A stretch of 9,357 nt of DNA from Rickettsiales bacterium (GCA_031255155.1 JAIRTB010000063.1:1-9357); one strand, 5' to 3'; shown: positions 1-7,913, numbered from the stretch's first letter. Notes: a model not told the origin generated them from the sequence alone. Program-made: numbers and translations.

Positions 1-112
1 CTTTTCCGTGTCGGTCGTCGTCGAGCACGGCATCGCCGGCGGCGCAGTGGCCGGCCCAATCGCCCGCGAGCTGATGAAAAAAACCATAGAACTTTACGGA
101 GCAGCCGCATAA
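1..112 (+). CDS. mrdA: Penicillin-binding protein 2 (PBP2), C-terminal end only
   Basis: Partial gene entering from the left; the reading frame begins at base 2 and ends at the TAA at 110-112. About 36 residues are visible. They include SVVVEHG, a Gly/Ala-rich turn, then PIARELM and a short charged/Ala tail. This matches the end of the transpeptidase domain of class B PBPs, where a strand ending in EHG is followed by a helix carrying an A-R pair. PBP2 cross-links peptidoglycan during side-wall elongation, acting on the periplasmic face of the inner membrane. The assignment to PBP2 rather than PBP3 rests mainly on the next gene: its ATG shares the final A of this stop codon (TAATG) and it encodes RodA, the usual operon partner. 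The catalytic SxxK and KTG motifs lie outside the window. Confidence 0.78.
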   Translation, partial: FSVSVVVEHGIAGGAVAGPIARELMKKTIELYGAAA

Positions 113-1284
113 TGCCATCCCTTGCAAGATCCAGGACCACCAACCCGATAGCCAAGCTTGGCCTTGTCAACTGGCGCCTTATACTTTGGATCGCGGTATT
201 ATGCTCGGTCGGGATAGCCACGCTATACAGCGCCGGGCGGACCCCCTGCGCAAGCCAGCCTTGCCCGTTCGGCGGGTGGAACCCCTGGGCGACAAGCCAG
301 CTGCCCAAAATCATAATGGGCCTTGCAATCCTGTTATGCGCGGCGGTCATAGACCTTAAAATCTGGATCGCAAGCGCATACTGGATATACGGCGGCGCGG
401 TATTGTCCCTTGTCGCGGTGATGCTGGTCGGCAAGGTCGGAATGGGCGCGCAGCGATGGATAAGCCTGGGCTTTATGCAATTCCAGCCGAGCGAGCTGAT
501 GAAAATAGGCCTTGTCCTGGCACTCGCGAAATATTTCTCGGCGCTTTCCATAACCGAGATACGGATGAACCGCGCCCTGATCCCCCCGACGGCGATGACC
601 CTTTTGCCCGTAGGCCTGGTCGCGGCGCAGCCAGACCTCGGCACGGCGATATCGCTTATGCTGGCCGCGGGGATAATCTATTTCGCCGCCGGGGTGCAGG
701 CGTGGAAATTCGGGCTTGTCATAGCTTGCGGCCTGGTCGCGGCGCCTTTGGCATACAAATACGCGCTGCGCGACTATCAGCGCGAAAGGGTGCGGATATT
801 CCTGAACCCCGAAACGGACATGATGGGATCGGGCTATCACATCACGCAATCGAAGATAACCATAGGCAGCGGAGGCTTTTCGGGCAAAGGCTATTTGGAA
901 GGGACGCAATCGCACCTGAACTTCCTTCCGGAAAGGCACACGGACTTTATATTCACCATGTTCGCCGAGGAATTCGGATTCGTCGGATCCATGTGCCTGT
1001 TCTTCGCGGTCGCGGCCATATTGTGGCAATGCTATGCGATCGCGCTTGGCAGCCGGAACAATTTCGGCAGGGTCCTTACCCTTGGCATAGCGTCGAACTT
1101 TTTCGTATATTTCTTCATCAACACCGCCATGGTGATGGGGCTGCTGCCCGTAGTGGGCGTGCCGTCGCCCCTTATGTCCTATGGGGGGACAAGCGCCCTT
1201 ACCATACTATTCGGATTCGGGCTTGTCGAATCAAGCGCGGTGCACGGGGACACTTTGGTTTCAAGCAAAAGCTCGTATCTATGA
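112..1284 (+). CDS. rodA: Rod-shape SEDS peptidoglycan glycosyltransferase RodA
   Basis: This 390-residue polytopic protein has about ten hydrophobic segments, normal for RodA. Family hallmarks are GAQRWISLG (112-120), FQPSELMK (124-131), QPDLGTA (173-179), the extracellular-loop motif LPERHTDF (272-279) followed by FAEEFGF, and PLMSYGGTS near residues 353-361 at the last membrane segment. The Asp of the ERHTDF loop (D278) corresponds to the conserved SEDS residue needed for glycan polymerisation. RodA polymerises lipid II into glycan strands together with PBP2 in the elongasome. The ATG at 112 overlaps the stop of the upstream PBP2 gene, so the two are probably translationally coupled in one mRNA. 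It ends in TGA. Of its 30 Ile codons I count 20 ATA, 10 ATC and no ATT. FtsW is the main alternative, but the PBP2 partner and the motif set favour RodA. Confidence 0.96.
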   Translation: MPSLARSRTTNPIAKLGLVNWRLILWIAVLCSVGIATLYSAGRTPCASQPCPFGGWNPWATSQLPKIIMGLAILLCAAVIDLKIWIASAYWIYGGAVLSLVAVMLVGKVGMGAQRWISLGFMQFQPSELMKIGLVLALAKYFSALSITEIRMNRALIPPTAMTLLPVGLVAAQPDLGTAISLMLAAGIIYFAAGVQAWKFGLVIACGLVAAPLAYKYALRDYQRERVRIFLNPETDMMGSGYHITQSKITIGSGGFSGKGYLEGTQSHLNFLPERHTDFIFTMFAEEFGFVGSMCLFFAVAAILWQCYAIALGSRNNFGRVLTLGIASNFFVYFFINTAMVMGLLPVVGVPSPLMSYGGTSALTILFGFGLVESSAVHGDTLVSSKSSYL

Positions 1285-1335
1285 CTATGGGACGCTTGGA
1301 CTATCGGCCGCCGGACACGGGCCGCAGGATACCGG

Positions 1336-1701
1336 CTAGCGCAGCGGCGCGCGGTTCAGCATCTCCATGAACTTATAGAACTTGCGGCAAGATTCAAAGA
1401 AACAGGCGCCGGGGCCATAGCCGCAGCCGTTGTTATACTCGTGCGTAATGTTGCTATCGCACTTGTCGCACGGATCATAAAAATCCACAACGCCATTATA
1501 GAACACAAAATCCTCGGCTATGTCCAGGTCGAACAGCGTCGCCCAATTGTTATGCGAAAAAGCATCGCGCAGGTCGGACGCAACCTTGCAATCAAGCGCT
1601 ATATCCCGATCCCCGGCGATTTCGCGGATGTCCACCCCCCCCCGTCCGATCTGCAAGCCTTGGAATGCGGGCATATCCTGCCCCACGCCGTCGCGCGGCA
1701 C
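1336..1701 (-). CDS. Hypothetical cysteine-rich protein, 5' end uncertain or disrupted
   Basis: I do not recognise this protein. The frame gives 121 residues from a GTG at 1701, or 112 from an ATG at 1674 that has a purine-rich GGGGCAGG just upstream. The N-terminal half is acidic and soluble-looking. The C-terminal half holds a cysteine cluster (DPCDKCD, then NNGCGYGPGACFFESCRK), suggesting a metal site or disulfides. Coding-like composition continues upstream of the GTG in the same frame (FCFWKSSDDYIEV) until a TGA near 1776. A neighbouring frame just upstream carries the protein-like stretch GERYLFVRTYPY. The 5' part therefore looks split by an indel or nonsense change, and the annotated start may be an artefact of a broken gene. 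There is also a run of nine C on the + strand near 1635-1643, a likely indel site. It is convergent with rodA, 51 bp apart. Confidence 0.5.
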   Translation of the reverse strand: MPRDGVGQDMPAFQGLQIGRGGVDIREIAGDRDIALDCKVASDLRDAFSHNNWATLFDLDIAEDFVFYNGVVDFYDPCDKCDSNITHEYNNGCGYGPGACFFESCRKFYKFMEMLNRAPLR

Positions 1702-1883
1702 TTCAATATAATCGTCAGACGACTTCCAAAAGCAAAAGTTATATACGGATAGGTGCGCACGAACAGATACCTTTCACCCTCGGGCGGGATTATAATACGG
1801 GACGCGCGAAAAGCAATCCATAAAAACCACCCTTTCCGGACAGGCGCGGCAAAACCGAAAATCCCCTCGGGCACGCGCGGCAC
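1702..1883 (-). other. Possible out-of-frame 5' part of the cysteine-rich gene
   Basis: Reading from a GTG at 1883 on the - strand, a frame runs through a hydrophobic/aromatic stretch (GWFLWIAF) and then IIIPPEGERYLFVRTYPY before losing protein character. A -1 shift within the TATATA around 1739-1748 would join it smoothly to the frame of the downstream cysteine-rich protein, giving roughly 180 residues in total. The alternative is that the downstream frame itself starts at an ATG near 1894 (MLSRAA) and is interrupted by one TGA. The sequence alone does not decide between these two, nor does it exclude that this stretch is non-coding. No clear ribosome binding site supports the GTG. Confidence 0.3.
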
Positions 1884-1933
1884 GGGACAGCATACGCGCG
1901 CGGCACGGGAGGGGGCGCCGTCCGCAAAAAACC

Positions 1934-1967
1934 TCCGCTTGATTTCCGCTTGATTATTTCATAGGAT
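1934..1967 (+). promoter_or_regulatory. Weak candidate promoter with an 11-bp tandem repeat
   Basis: The 11-mer TCCGCTTGATT occurs twice in tandem (1934-1944 and 1945-1955). The first copy supplies a -35-like TTGATT at 1939-1944, and 17 bp further lies TAGGAT at 1962-1967, a four-of-six match to the -10 consensus. It points at the peptidase gene starting at 2032. The rest of 1884-2031 shows no gene; it holds a 14-bp direct repeat (CGCGCGGCACGGGA at 1874-1887 and 1897-1910) and several GGATCC-like words. Confidence 0.35.
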
Positions 1968-2031
1968 TCCGGCAAACATAGGATCCGAACGAATTACGGG
2001 ATCCAAGGCAAACCATAGGCAAAGGAATCGA

Positions 2032-2706
2032 ATGAAAGCCATATTGACCAGCACGAATATCACAAAAATAAAAGGCGGTGTAGACCTTGCCGCCGAAATG
2101 ACCGGCAAGCCCGCCTCGGCCGTGAATATCGCCGTAATAAACGAAGCCTCGGCCATGGAGTTCGGCGACCACAGGTTCGTAATAGACGATTTGAAGGATT
2201 TGGCGGGCAGCTTCGGCGGCGCCATAGAAATAGTCCATCTGCTCGCCCTGCCCCTGGAAAAAATCCGCGAGAGAATCCTGGCCGCCGACATGCTGTTCGC
2301 GACGGGCGGCAATACCGAATGGCTGAAAGTCGTCTTTGACAAAAGCGGCCTTTCCAAAATCCTGCCGGAAATCCTGGAATGCAAACTGTATGTCGGAAGC
2401 AGCGCCGGATCCATGATATTGGGACGCATGCCCTCTTATGAAAATCAGGACGCCATGTATGGCAAGGCCGATCATTTCGGCGTCGAAAGCTATCTGGATT
2501 TGCTGGATTTCCTGATACTGCCGCACTTCCGCGCGGAATACTTGAACGACAGGAGCGACGATTGGGCCGTGAACGAATCCAAGTCCGCGGGCTTGCCCGT
2601 CTATGCGATATCGGACTCGGCGGGCGTGGCCGTGGACGGGGAAAAAATATTCCTTGTCGGAGACGGCGGTTATAGAATCTCCGGCGGCAAAATACCCGGG
2701 CCTTGA
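2032..2706 (+). CDS. Peptidase E-like serine peptidase (family S51, class I glutamine amidotransferase fold)
   Basis: The product has 224 residues, close to the roughly 230 of peptidase E. Features in order: an N-terminal strand (KAILTS), FATGGNT at 89-95, which is the family oxyanion-side turn, the nucleophile elbow VGSSAGS at 121-127 with Ser124 as the likely nucleophile, and LPHF with His165 as the likely catalytic base. The acidic residue D195 in ISDSAG sits where the family carries its third acidic residue. There is no signal peptide, so the protein should be cytoplasmic. S51 enzymes such as Salmonella PepE cut Asp-X dipeptides, while other members act on different acidic peptides. The substrate here is not settled, and no symbol is given for that reason. 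The start is supported by AAGGAA at 2022-2027. The gene stands alone and converges on groEL. Ile codons again favour ATA. Confidence 0.85.
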   Translation: MKAILTSTNITKIKGGVDLAAEMTGKPASAVNIAVINEASAMEFGDHRFVIDDLKDLAGSFGGAIEIVHLLALPLEKIRERILAADMLFATGGNTEWLKVVFDKSGLSKILPEILECKLYVGSSAGSMILGRMPSYENQDAMYGKADHFGVESYLDLLDFLILPHFRAEYLNDRSDDWAVNESKSAGLPVYAISDSAGVAVDGEKIFLVGDGGYRISGGKIPGP

Positions 2707-2783
2707 AAATATGCCCGCGCGGGCGCATGGCCGGGCGGGTTCATGCCGCGCGCGCTATCCATGCAAAGCCAAGCAAAGCTATA

Positions 2784-2813
2784 AAACAAGCCCCCTTCGA
2801 CGGGGGCTTGTTT
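2784..2813 (-). terminator. Rho-independent terminator after groEL, probably bidirectional
   Basis: A perfect hairpin lies between the converging groEL and peptidase genes. The stem core CAAGCCCCC (2787-2795) pairs with GGGGGCTTG (2802-2810) around a six-base loop, and A-T pairs extend it to 2784 and 2813. On the - strand the stem is followed by TTTTAT, the better U-tract, so groEL is the main customer. On the + strand three T follow, giving weaker termination for the peptidase gene. Confidence 0.88.
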
Positions 2814-2842
2814 CGGGCGCGCGCACGGCGCGGCGGAGGGGA

Positions 2843-4576
<1,734 letters not shown>

Positions 4577-4864
4577 TTAGGCTATGACGCCCAAGACATC
4601 GGTTTCCTTCATTATCAACCGGTCCGCGCCGTCGAATTTGACTTCGGTCCCGCCCCACTTGCTGAACAAGACGACATCCCCGACCTTGACAGTCATGGGC
4701 GCGCGCTTGCCGTCCTCGGACACGGCGCCGTCGCCCACGGCCAGAACCCGGCCCCGAATCGGCTTTTCCTTGGCCGTGTCGGGAATGATTATGCCGCCTT
4801 TGGTCTTTTGCTCCTCGTCCAGACGCTCGACCAGCAAGTTATTGAATAATGGCTTGAAATTCAT
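4577..4864 (-). CDS. groES: Co-chaperonin GroES, 10 kDa subunit
   Basis: The product has 95 residues, the usual GroES length. It starts with the typical [14 protein letters not shown] strand, followed by the mobile loop [16 protein letters not shown] that docks on GroEL. Next come GRVLAVGDG, the [14 protein letters not shown] segment with the tightly conserved GD pair, and a final VLGVIA strand. GroES forms the heptameric lid over the GroEL cavity. GGAGG lies six bases before the ATG, an excellent ribosome binding site. It is the first gene of the groES-groEL operon, with a promoter 30-60 bp upstream of the start codon. Confidence 0.98.
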   Translation of the reverse strand: MNFKPLFNNLLVERLDEEQKTKGGIIIPDTAKEKPIRGRVLAVGDGAVSEDGKRAPMTVKVGDVVLFSKWGGTEVKFDGADRLIMKETDVLGVIA

Positions 4865-4894
4865 TTTTTGCCTCCGTTTCAGTTTTCAACGCGG

Positions 4895-4927
4895 TATTAT
4901 ATAGGAACCCCAAGACGGAAAGTCAAG
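4895..4927 (-). promoter_or_regulatory. groESL promoter, sigma-32 (RpoH) type, overlapping a sigma-70-like reading
   Basis: Read on the - strand, CTTGAC (4922-4927) is followed after 16 bases by CCTATAT (4899-4905). This fits the alphaproteobacterial RpoH pattern of CTTGAC, 16-18 bases, C-Y-TAT. The same bases can be read as a vegetative promoter (TTGACT, 17 bases, TATATA). Transcription would start near 4889, leaving a leader of about 25 bases. I see no CIRCE inverted repeat (TTAGCACTC...), so HrcA control is not indicated here. Confidence 0.75.
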
Positions 4928-4996
4928 GGCGGCATATCTTTATCGTCCGAGAAAGCCATATATTCAACACCCATACGCCATCAACCAGGGCCGCGC

Positions 4997-5030
4997 GGCA
5001 TTATCAACGGGCGATGCAGGCATTATCAAC
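4997..5030. repeat. Direct repeat GGCATTATCAAC, two copies
   Basis: Exact 12-mers lie at 4997-5008 and 5019-5030, 22 bp apart centre to centre, with a diverged third copy (GCCATCAACC) just upstream near 4978. They sit in the roughly 130-bp spacer between the divergent groES and tRNA-Phe promoters, where no gene is visible. Two helical turns between copies would suit a binding site, but that is only inference. CATTATCAACCGG also occurs inside groES near 4609, so chance is possible. Confidence 0.4.
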
Positions 5031-5058
5031 CGGGCGGGACGGCACGCCTTATTTTGGC

Positions 5059-5086
5059 TTGATTTTCCCAAAGCCCGGTGTATAAT
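5059..5086 (+). promoter_or_regulatory. Promoter of tRNA-Phe
   Basis: TTGATT (5059-5064) and a perfect TATAAT (5081-5086) are separated by 16 bp. The -10 box ends 15 bp before the tRNA's first base. This is the strongest vegetative promoter match in the window. Confidence 0.75.
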
Positions 5087-5101
5087 GGCATAGTTTATTA
5101 T

Positions 5102-5177
5102 GGCCAGGTAGCTCAGTCGGTAGAGCAAAGGACTGAAAATCCTTGTGTCGACGGTTCGATTCCGCCCCTGGCCACCA
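5102..5177 (+). tRNA. tRNA-Phe (anticodon GAA)
   Basis: This is a 76-base cloverleaf with encoded CCA. The acceptor stem GGCCAGG/CCTGGCC is perfect. The D arm is GCTC/GAGC, the anticodon stem AAGGA/TCCTT, and the loop CTGAAAA has the anticodon GAA at 5135-5137. The variable loop is GTGTC and the T loop TTCGATT. The T stem GACGG/CCGCC contains one A-C mismatch (5151 against 5165), the only irregularity. It is preceded by a strong promoter. Confidence 0.97.
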
Positions 5178-5235
5178 AACCTATCCCCGCCATCGGCGCG
5201 GATGTTAAACCTGCTAGAAAAACTAGGCAACCACC

Positions 5236-6630
5236 ATGAAAAAGCAAACAAAACAACAACCCCTCCCCAAACAACTGCAGGCTTTGATACTGTCAGCCAT
5301 GCTGTTATCCAACAACAACGCCAAAGCCGGCGCCGAGATACTTTACACCTCGAACACCACGCAAGAACAGCGGAACAAGATCGAAGCGGCCTTGGACATG
5401 CTGGCCAATCAGCATCCGCACTCGGCCATGCTTCAATACCGTTTGAAGCCTTCCGACAAGAACTATATAGGCGACGCCGTGATATACACCGACAACACGG
5501 GGGACCCCGTATATTCTTACGGCACGAACCGCATCGGCGTTTCGACCGACATTTCCAAGGCACAGCTTGCCGAGCATTTGAACCACGAAGGCCTGCATAT
5601 GGCGAACGCTATATCCTCGCCCGAACTTCTCGTCCTTAACAAGGCGCTGAGGAACGGAAGCTTCTATGCGTATCTTGCCCGGAGCATGCAAAGCGAAGCC
5701 GCCTCGTGGGCGGACAGCACGAAATTCCTGCTTCAAAGCGAGGGGCGCGCCGCATTCATCAAAGAACGCCTCGAATTGTCGCGGCAACACGCGCTGAACC
5801 CCTCAAAAGGCAAGCCGGACATGATAAATTATTTCCTCCCGTCCAACTATCTCTCGGCCCTGATCGACCATTATTACGGGGGCAAGCTCGACATGCCGGA
5901 CAACCAAAAAATCTGGGAAATCGGCGACGAAATATACAACAACATGCACAAGAACGCGTTCTATCTGAACAACTTTATGCTCAGCGGCGCCGAGCGCGGC
6001 GGGGATGTGGGATTCATGGAGACGAAATACGCCTCGCCCGACGCGACCGGTGCACTCCTCGAACGATACATGCAGCTGACCTGTCCCCCGGGCGTGAAGC
6101 GCTCTGTCAAGGGCGAAACATTGATGGAGGACATCCGCCGCGTCGCCACGAAATCGCAAGATGTCCTTGTGGACATAACGAACGGCGGATGGCCGAAAGT
6201 GCGCGACACCATTAAAAGCAACTTTGCGGAAGCCGGGCGGCGCTGGAACTATAACAGCTATGTCGAGGCCATGCAATTCATGTTCACGGACAAGCCCGTC
6301 GTCAAAGAAGCGAACACTCTTTTCGGAAATATATACTCCTTTCCGACGCAAGAGGAATACAAACTGCTGAACGAAATACTGGCCGGATCCAATTCGAGCC
6401 AAAGCCCCAAAAGACCGGGCGGAATACTGGCCGGCGGCAGACCGGCGGCAAGCCCGTCGGGCGAAATATCGCAGAACGACATATCCGCCGGCGGCAGACC
6501 GGGCCCTGACCCCAAGCGGCCGGGCGAAATATCCGCCGGCGGCAGACCGGCTTTCGGCCCTATAAATTTCCAAGAGCAAGAGAAAATCGCCTTTATAAAT
6601 TCCAAGAGGACGATAATCGGCGGACGATAG
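5236..6630 (+). CDS. Exported HEGLH putative metallopeptidase with Gly/Pro repeat tail
   Basis: This 464-residue protein is not one I can name. The N-terminus (KK, a hydrophobic ALILSAMLL stretch, then AKAGA near residues 29-33) looks like a signal peptide, so it is probably exported. HEGLH at 117-121 fits the HExxH zinc-peptidase motif within a helix, and SEAASW with E154 is a plausible third ligand. The order HExxH then ExxA resembles small putative metallopeptidase families such as the DUF6782 group, a recollection rather than a match. The middle (200-380) is mixed helix with many Asn, Tyr and Trp and contains a single Cys (C283). The tail (about 381-440) repeats an I-[LS]-AGGRP unit separated by PKRPG-type linkers. 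The start is fixed by an in-frame TAG 12 bases upstream of the ATG; the ribosome site is weak (AGG only). It lies 58 bp after tRNA-Phe and 25 bp before alkD. Confidence 0.75.
   Translation: MKKQTKQQPLPKQLQALILSAMLLSNNNAKAGAEILYTSNTTQEQRNKIEAALDMLANQHPHSAMLQYRLKPSDKNYIGDAVIYTDNTGDPVYSYGTNRIGVSTDISKAQLAEHLNHEGLHMANAISSPELLVLNKALRNGSFYAYLARSMQSEAASWADSTKFLLQSEGRAAFIKERLELSRQHALNPSKGKPDMINYFLPSNYLSALIDHYYGGKLDMPDNQKIWEIGDEIYNNMHKNAFYLNNFMLSGAERGGDVGFMETKYASPDATGALLERYMQLTCPPGVKRSVKGETLMEDIRRVATKSQDVLVDITNGGWPKVRDTIKSNFAEAGRRWNYNSYVEAMQFMFTDKPVVKEANTLFGNIYSFPTQEEYKLLNEILAGSNSSQSPKRPGGILAGGRPAASPSGEISQNDISAGGRPGPDPKRPGEISAGGRPAFGPINFQEQEKIAFINSKRTIIGGR
6430..6550 (+). repeat. In-gene repeats encoding AGGRP units
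   Basis: The 16-mer GCCGGCGGCAGACCGG occurs exactly three times, at 6430-6445, 6487-6502 and 6535-6550, with spacings of 57 and 48 bp, both multiples of three. Flanking words (GGGCGAAATATC) are also shared, so the expansion kept the frame. Just downstream TATAAATTTCCAAGAG (6561-6576) is echoed by TATAAATTCCAAGAG (6594-6608), one base shorter. Confidence 0.8.
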
Positions 6631-6655
6631 GGGCCGATAGGGACCGAACAAAAAC

Positions 6656-7381
6656 ATGACGATAGAGGGCCGAATCCGCGGCATGGCCGAGGGCGGGAAA
6701 TTCCGGGACTTCTCTATGCGCACCCTTGGCGTGGCGCCGGGAAAATACGGCGAGGGCGACACGGTCCTTGGCGTGCGCGCCCCCCTTTTGCGCGGCCTTG
6801 TCCGGCAAAGCATGGGAACCTTGTCCAAGGAAGAGCTGAGAGGGCTGCTCGCCTCGCCCGTGCACGAGGTCCGCCTGTTCGCGCTATTTTACCTTGGGGA
6901 CGACCGCGACAAGGCGCGGGCATTAGAGCTTTATCTCGAAGCTTTGGACAACGGCCGCGTCGACAACTGGGATCTTGTCGACGCAAGCGCGCACAAAATA
7001 GCCGGGCGGCACGCGTTCGAAAACGGCGACGCCAAGCTTTTGCGCCGCCTTGCCGACGCGCCAGATTTGTGGAAAAACCGCGCCGCGATAGTGTCCCAGC
7101 TATATTTCGTCCGGCGCGGGAGCATAGGCCTCATCCTTGAACACGCAGAGAAATTCGCCGCGCATCCGCACGAATTGATTCACAAGGCCTGCGGCTGGCT
7201 TTTGCGCGAAGCGTGGAAAGCCGACCCCCGCCGGGTGGAAAAATTTTTGCGCGAAAATGCCTTGGCCCTGCCCCGCATAACCATGTCCTATGCGTGCGAA
7301 AGGATGGACGCGCGGGCAAGGAAATCGCTGCAAGCGCTCCGCAAACGCGAGGGGGAAAGTGGTGCCGATGGAGGGACTTGA
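6656..7381 (+). CDS. AlkD-type DNA alkylation-repair glycosylase (HEAT-like repeats)
   Basis: The product has 241 residues and is all-helical, the size of Bacillus AlkD. The active-site-like motif NWDLVD (104-109) supplies W105 and D109. HKACGWLLRE (176-185) supplies W181, and R142 follows in KNRAAI. The spacings match W109, D113, R148 and W187 of B. cereus AlkD within two residues. AlkD proteins remove N3- and N7-alkylated purines from DNA without base flipping, starting base-excision repair. The C-terminal MSYACERM helix also fits the family. The ATG has only a weak AGGGA-like site. It follows the exported-protein gene by 25 bp on the same strand and could be cotranscribed. The last seven codons and stop lie inside the antisense tRNA-Thr gene, so its C-terminal tail is set by the tRNA sequence. 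Confidence 0.88.
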   Translation: MTIEGRIRGMAEGGKFRDFSMRTLGVAPGKYGEGDTVLGVRAPLLRGLVRQSMGTLSKEELRGLLASPVHEVRLFALFYLGDDRDKARALELYLEALDNGRVDNWDLVDASAHKIAGRHAFENGDAKLLRRLADAPDLWKNRAAIVSQLYFVRRGSIGLILEHAEKFAAHPHELIHKACGWLLREAWKADPRRVEKFLRENALALPRITMSYACERMDARARKSLQALRKREGESGADGGT

Positions 7382-7435
7382 ACCCCCGACCTTGGCTTTA
7401 CGAAAGCCCTGCTCTACCAGCTGAGCCACATCGGC
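7360..7435 (-). tRNA. tRNA-Thr (anticodon CGT)
   Basis: This 76-base cloverleaf on the - strand starts at 7435 and includes the encoded CCA (7360-7362). The acceptor stem is GCCGATG/CATCGGC, the D arm GCTC/GAGC, and the anticodon loop TTCGTAA has CGT (7400-7402 on the + strand), reading ACG codons. The T arm is GGGGG-TTCAAGT-CCCTC. The anticodon stem has a G-A opposition at its outer pair. Its 3' 22 bases overlap the end of the alkD-like gene on the other strand. Confidence 0.97.
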
Positions 7436-7443
7436 ATCGGCCT

Positions 7444-7472
7444 TTTATACTATGCGCGCGACGGAAATGCAA
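7444..7472 (-). promoter_or_regulatory. Promoter of tRNA-Thr
   Basis: On the - strand TTGCAT (7467-7472) and TATAAA (7444-7449) are 17 bp apart, and the -10 box ends eight bases before the tRNA's 5' end. The remaining spacer up to zapA (7473-7592) holds no gene I can support. It contains a small GGGT/ACCC hairpin near 7545-7557 but no convincing terminator. Confidence 0.65.
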
Positions 7473-7592
7473 GGGGATTTGAAACGGCTTGGCGCGCCCA
7501 TCGAACACTTATCATTACGGAAACGGGCGGATAATATACAATTACAGGGTTTTACCCCGGACGACGCACTATATGATTCGGCTCGCGCGGGG

Positions 7593-7913
7593 CTAGGCCA
7601 GATTGCCAGCGATGGATTCAAGCTTGCCAGCGACCGCGTCTATCGCGGCGGCAAGCTCGTCTTCGATGGATTCGACCGCGGCGGCGCGCGCCTCGGCCTC
7701 GGCGGCGCGAAGCTTGGTCTTTTCCGCCTCGCCCGCGGTGATTATCGCGCACATCAGCAAGAGCGTCTCCTGGTCCGCGCCGCGGAATACCGAGGCAAGG
7801 TTTTTCGCTTTGGCGTCGACCTGGACGGCCAGGTTGCGGATATAAGCCTCCTGCCCCATAGGCACCTCGACCGAATAGGTTTTTCCGTTTATGGAGAAGC
7901 TGAGCGCGCTCAT
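7593..7913 (-). CDS. zapA: Cell division protein ZapA
   Basis: The product has 106 residues, typical for ZapA. The N-terminal globular part has the family pattern SFSINGKTYSVEVP, then a helix with YIRNLAVQVDAKAKNLA, which matches the conserved region following the IxGxxY segment. The second half is a long Ala/Glu-rich helix that should form the coiled-coil tetramerisation stalk. ZapA binds FtsZ and cross-links its protofilaments at the division site. Its ATG overlaps the stop of the preceding small gene (ATGA), indicating translational coupling. It ends in TAG. Confidence 0.93.
   Translation of the reverse strand: MSALSFSINGKTYSVEVPMGQEAYIRNLAVQVDAKAKNLASVFRGADQETLLLMCAIITAGEAEKTKLRAAEAEARAAAVESIEDELAAAIDAVAGKLESIAGNLA

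Noticed and set aside
1716..1780. TGA read as tryptophan, which would rejoin the cysteine-rich frame upstream of 1776
   Set aside because: groEL ends in TGA exactly at the expected GGMGGMGF tail just before a terminator, and rodA and the S51 peptidase also end in TGA at family-typical lengths. Trp is written TGG throughout. TGA is a stop here.
4865..4900. CIRCE operator in front of groES
   Set aside because: No TTAGCACTC/GAGTGCTAA inverted repeat is present between the promoter and the groES start.
5102..5235. tRNA-Phe as an attachment site of a mobile element carrying the exported-protein gene
   Set aside because: There is no integrase, no second partial copy of the tRNA 3' end in the window, and codon use in the following genes resembles that of the neighbours.
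7436..7592. 6S RNA downstream of zapA, as in many proteobacteria
   Set aside because: A GTGTTCG word near 7502-7508 on the - strand hinted at it, but fewer than 80 bases remain before tRNA-Thr, and no closing complementary arm or suitable promoter is present.
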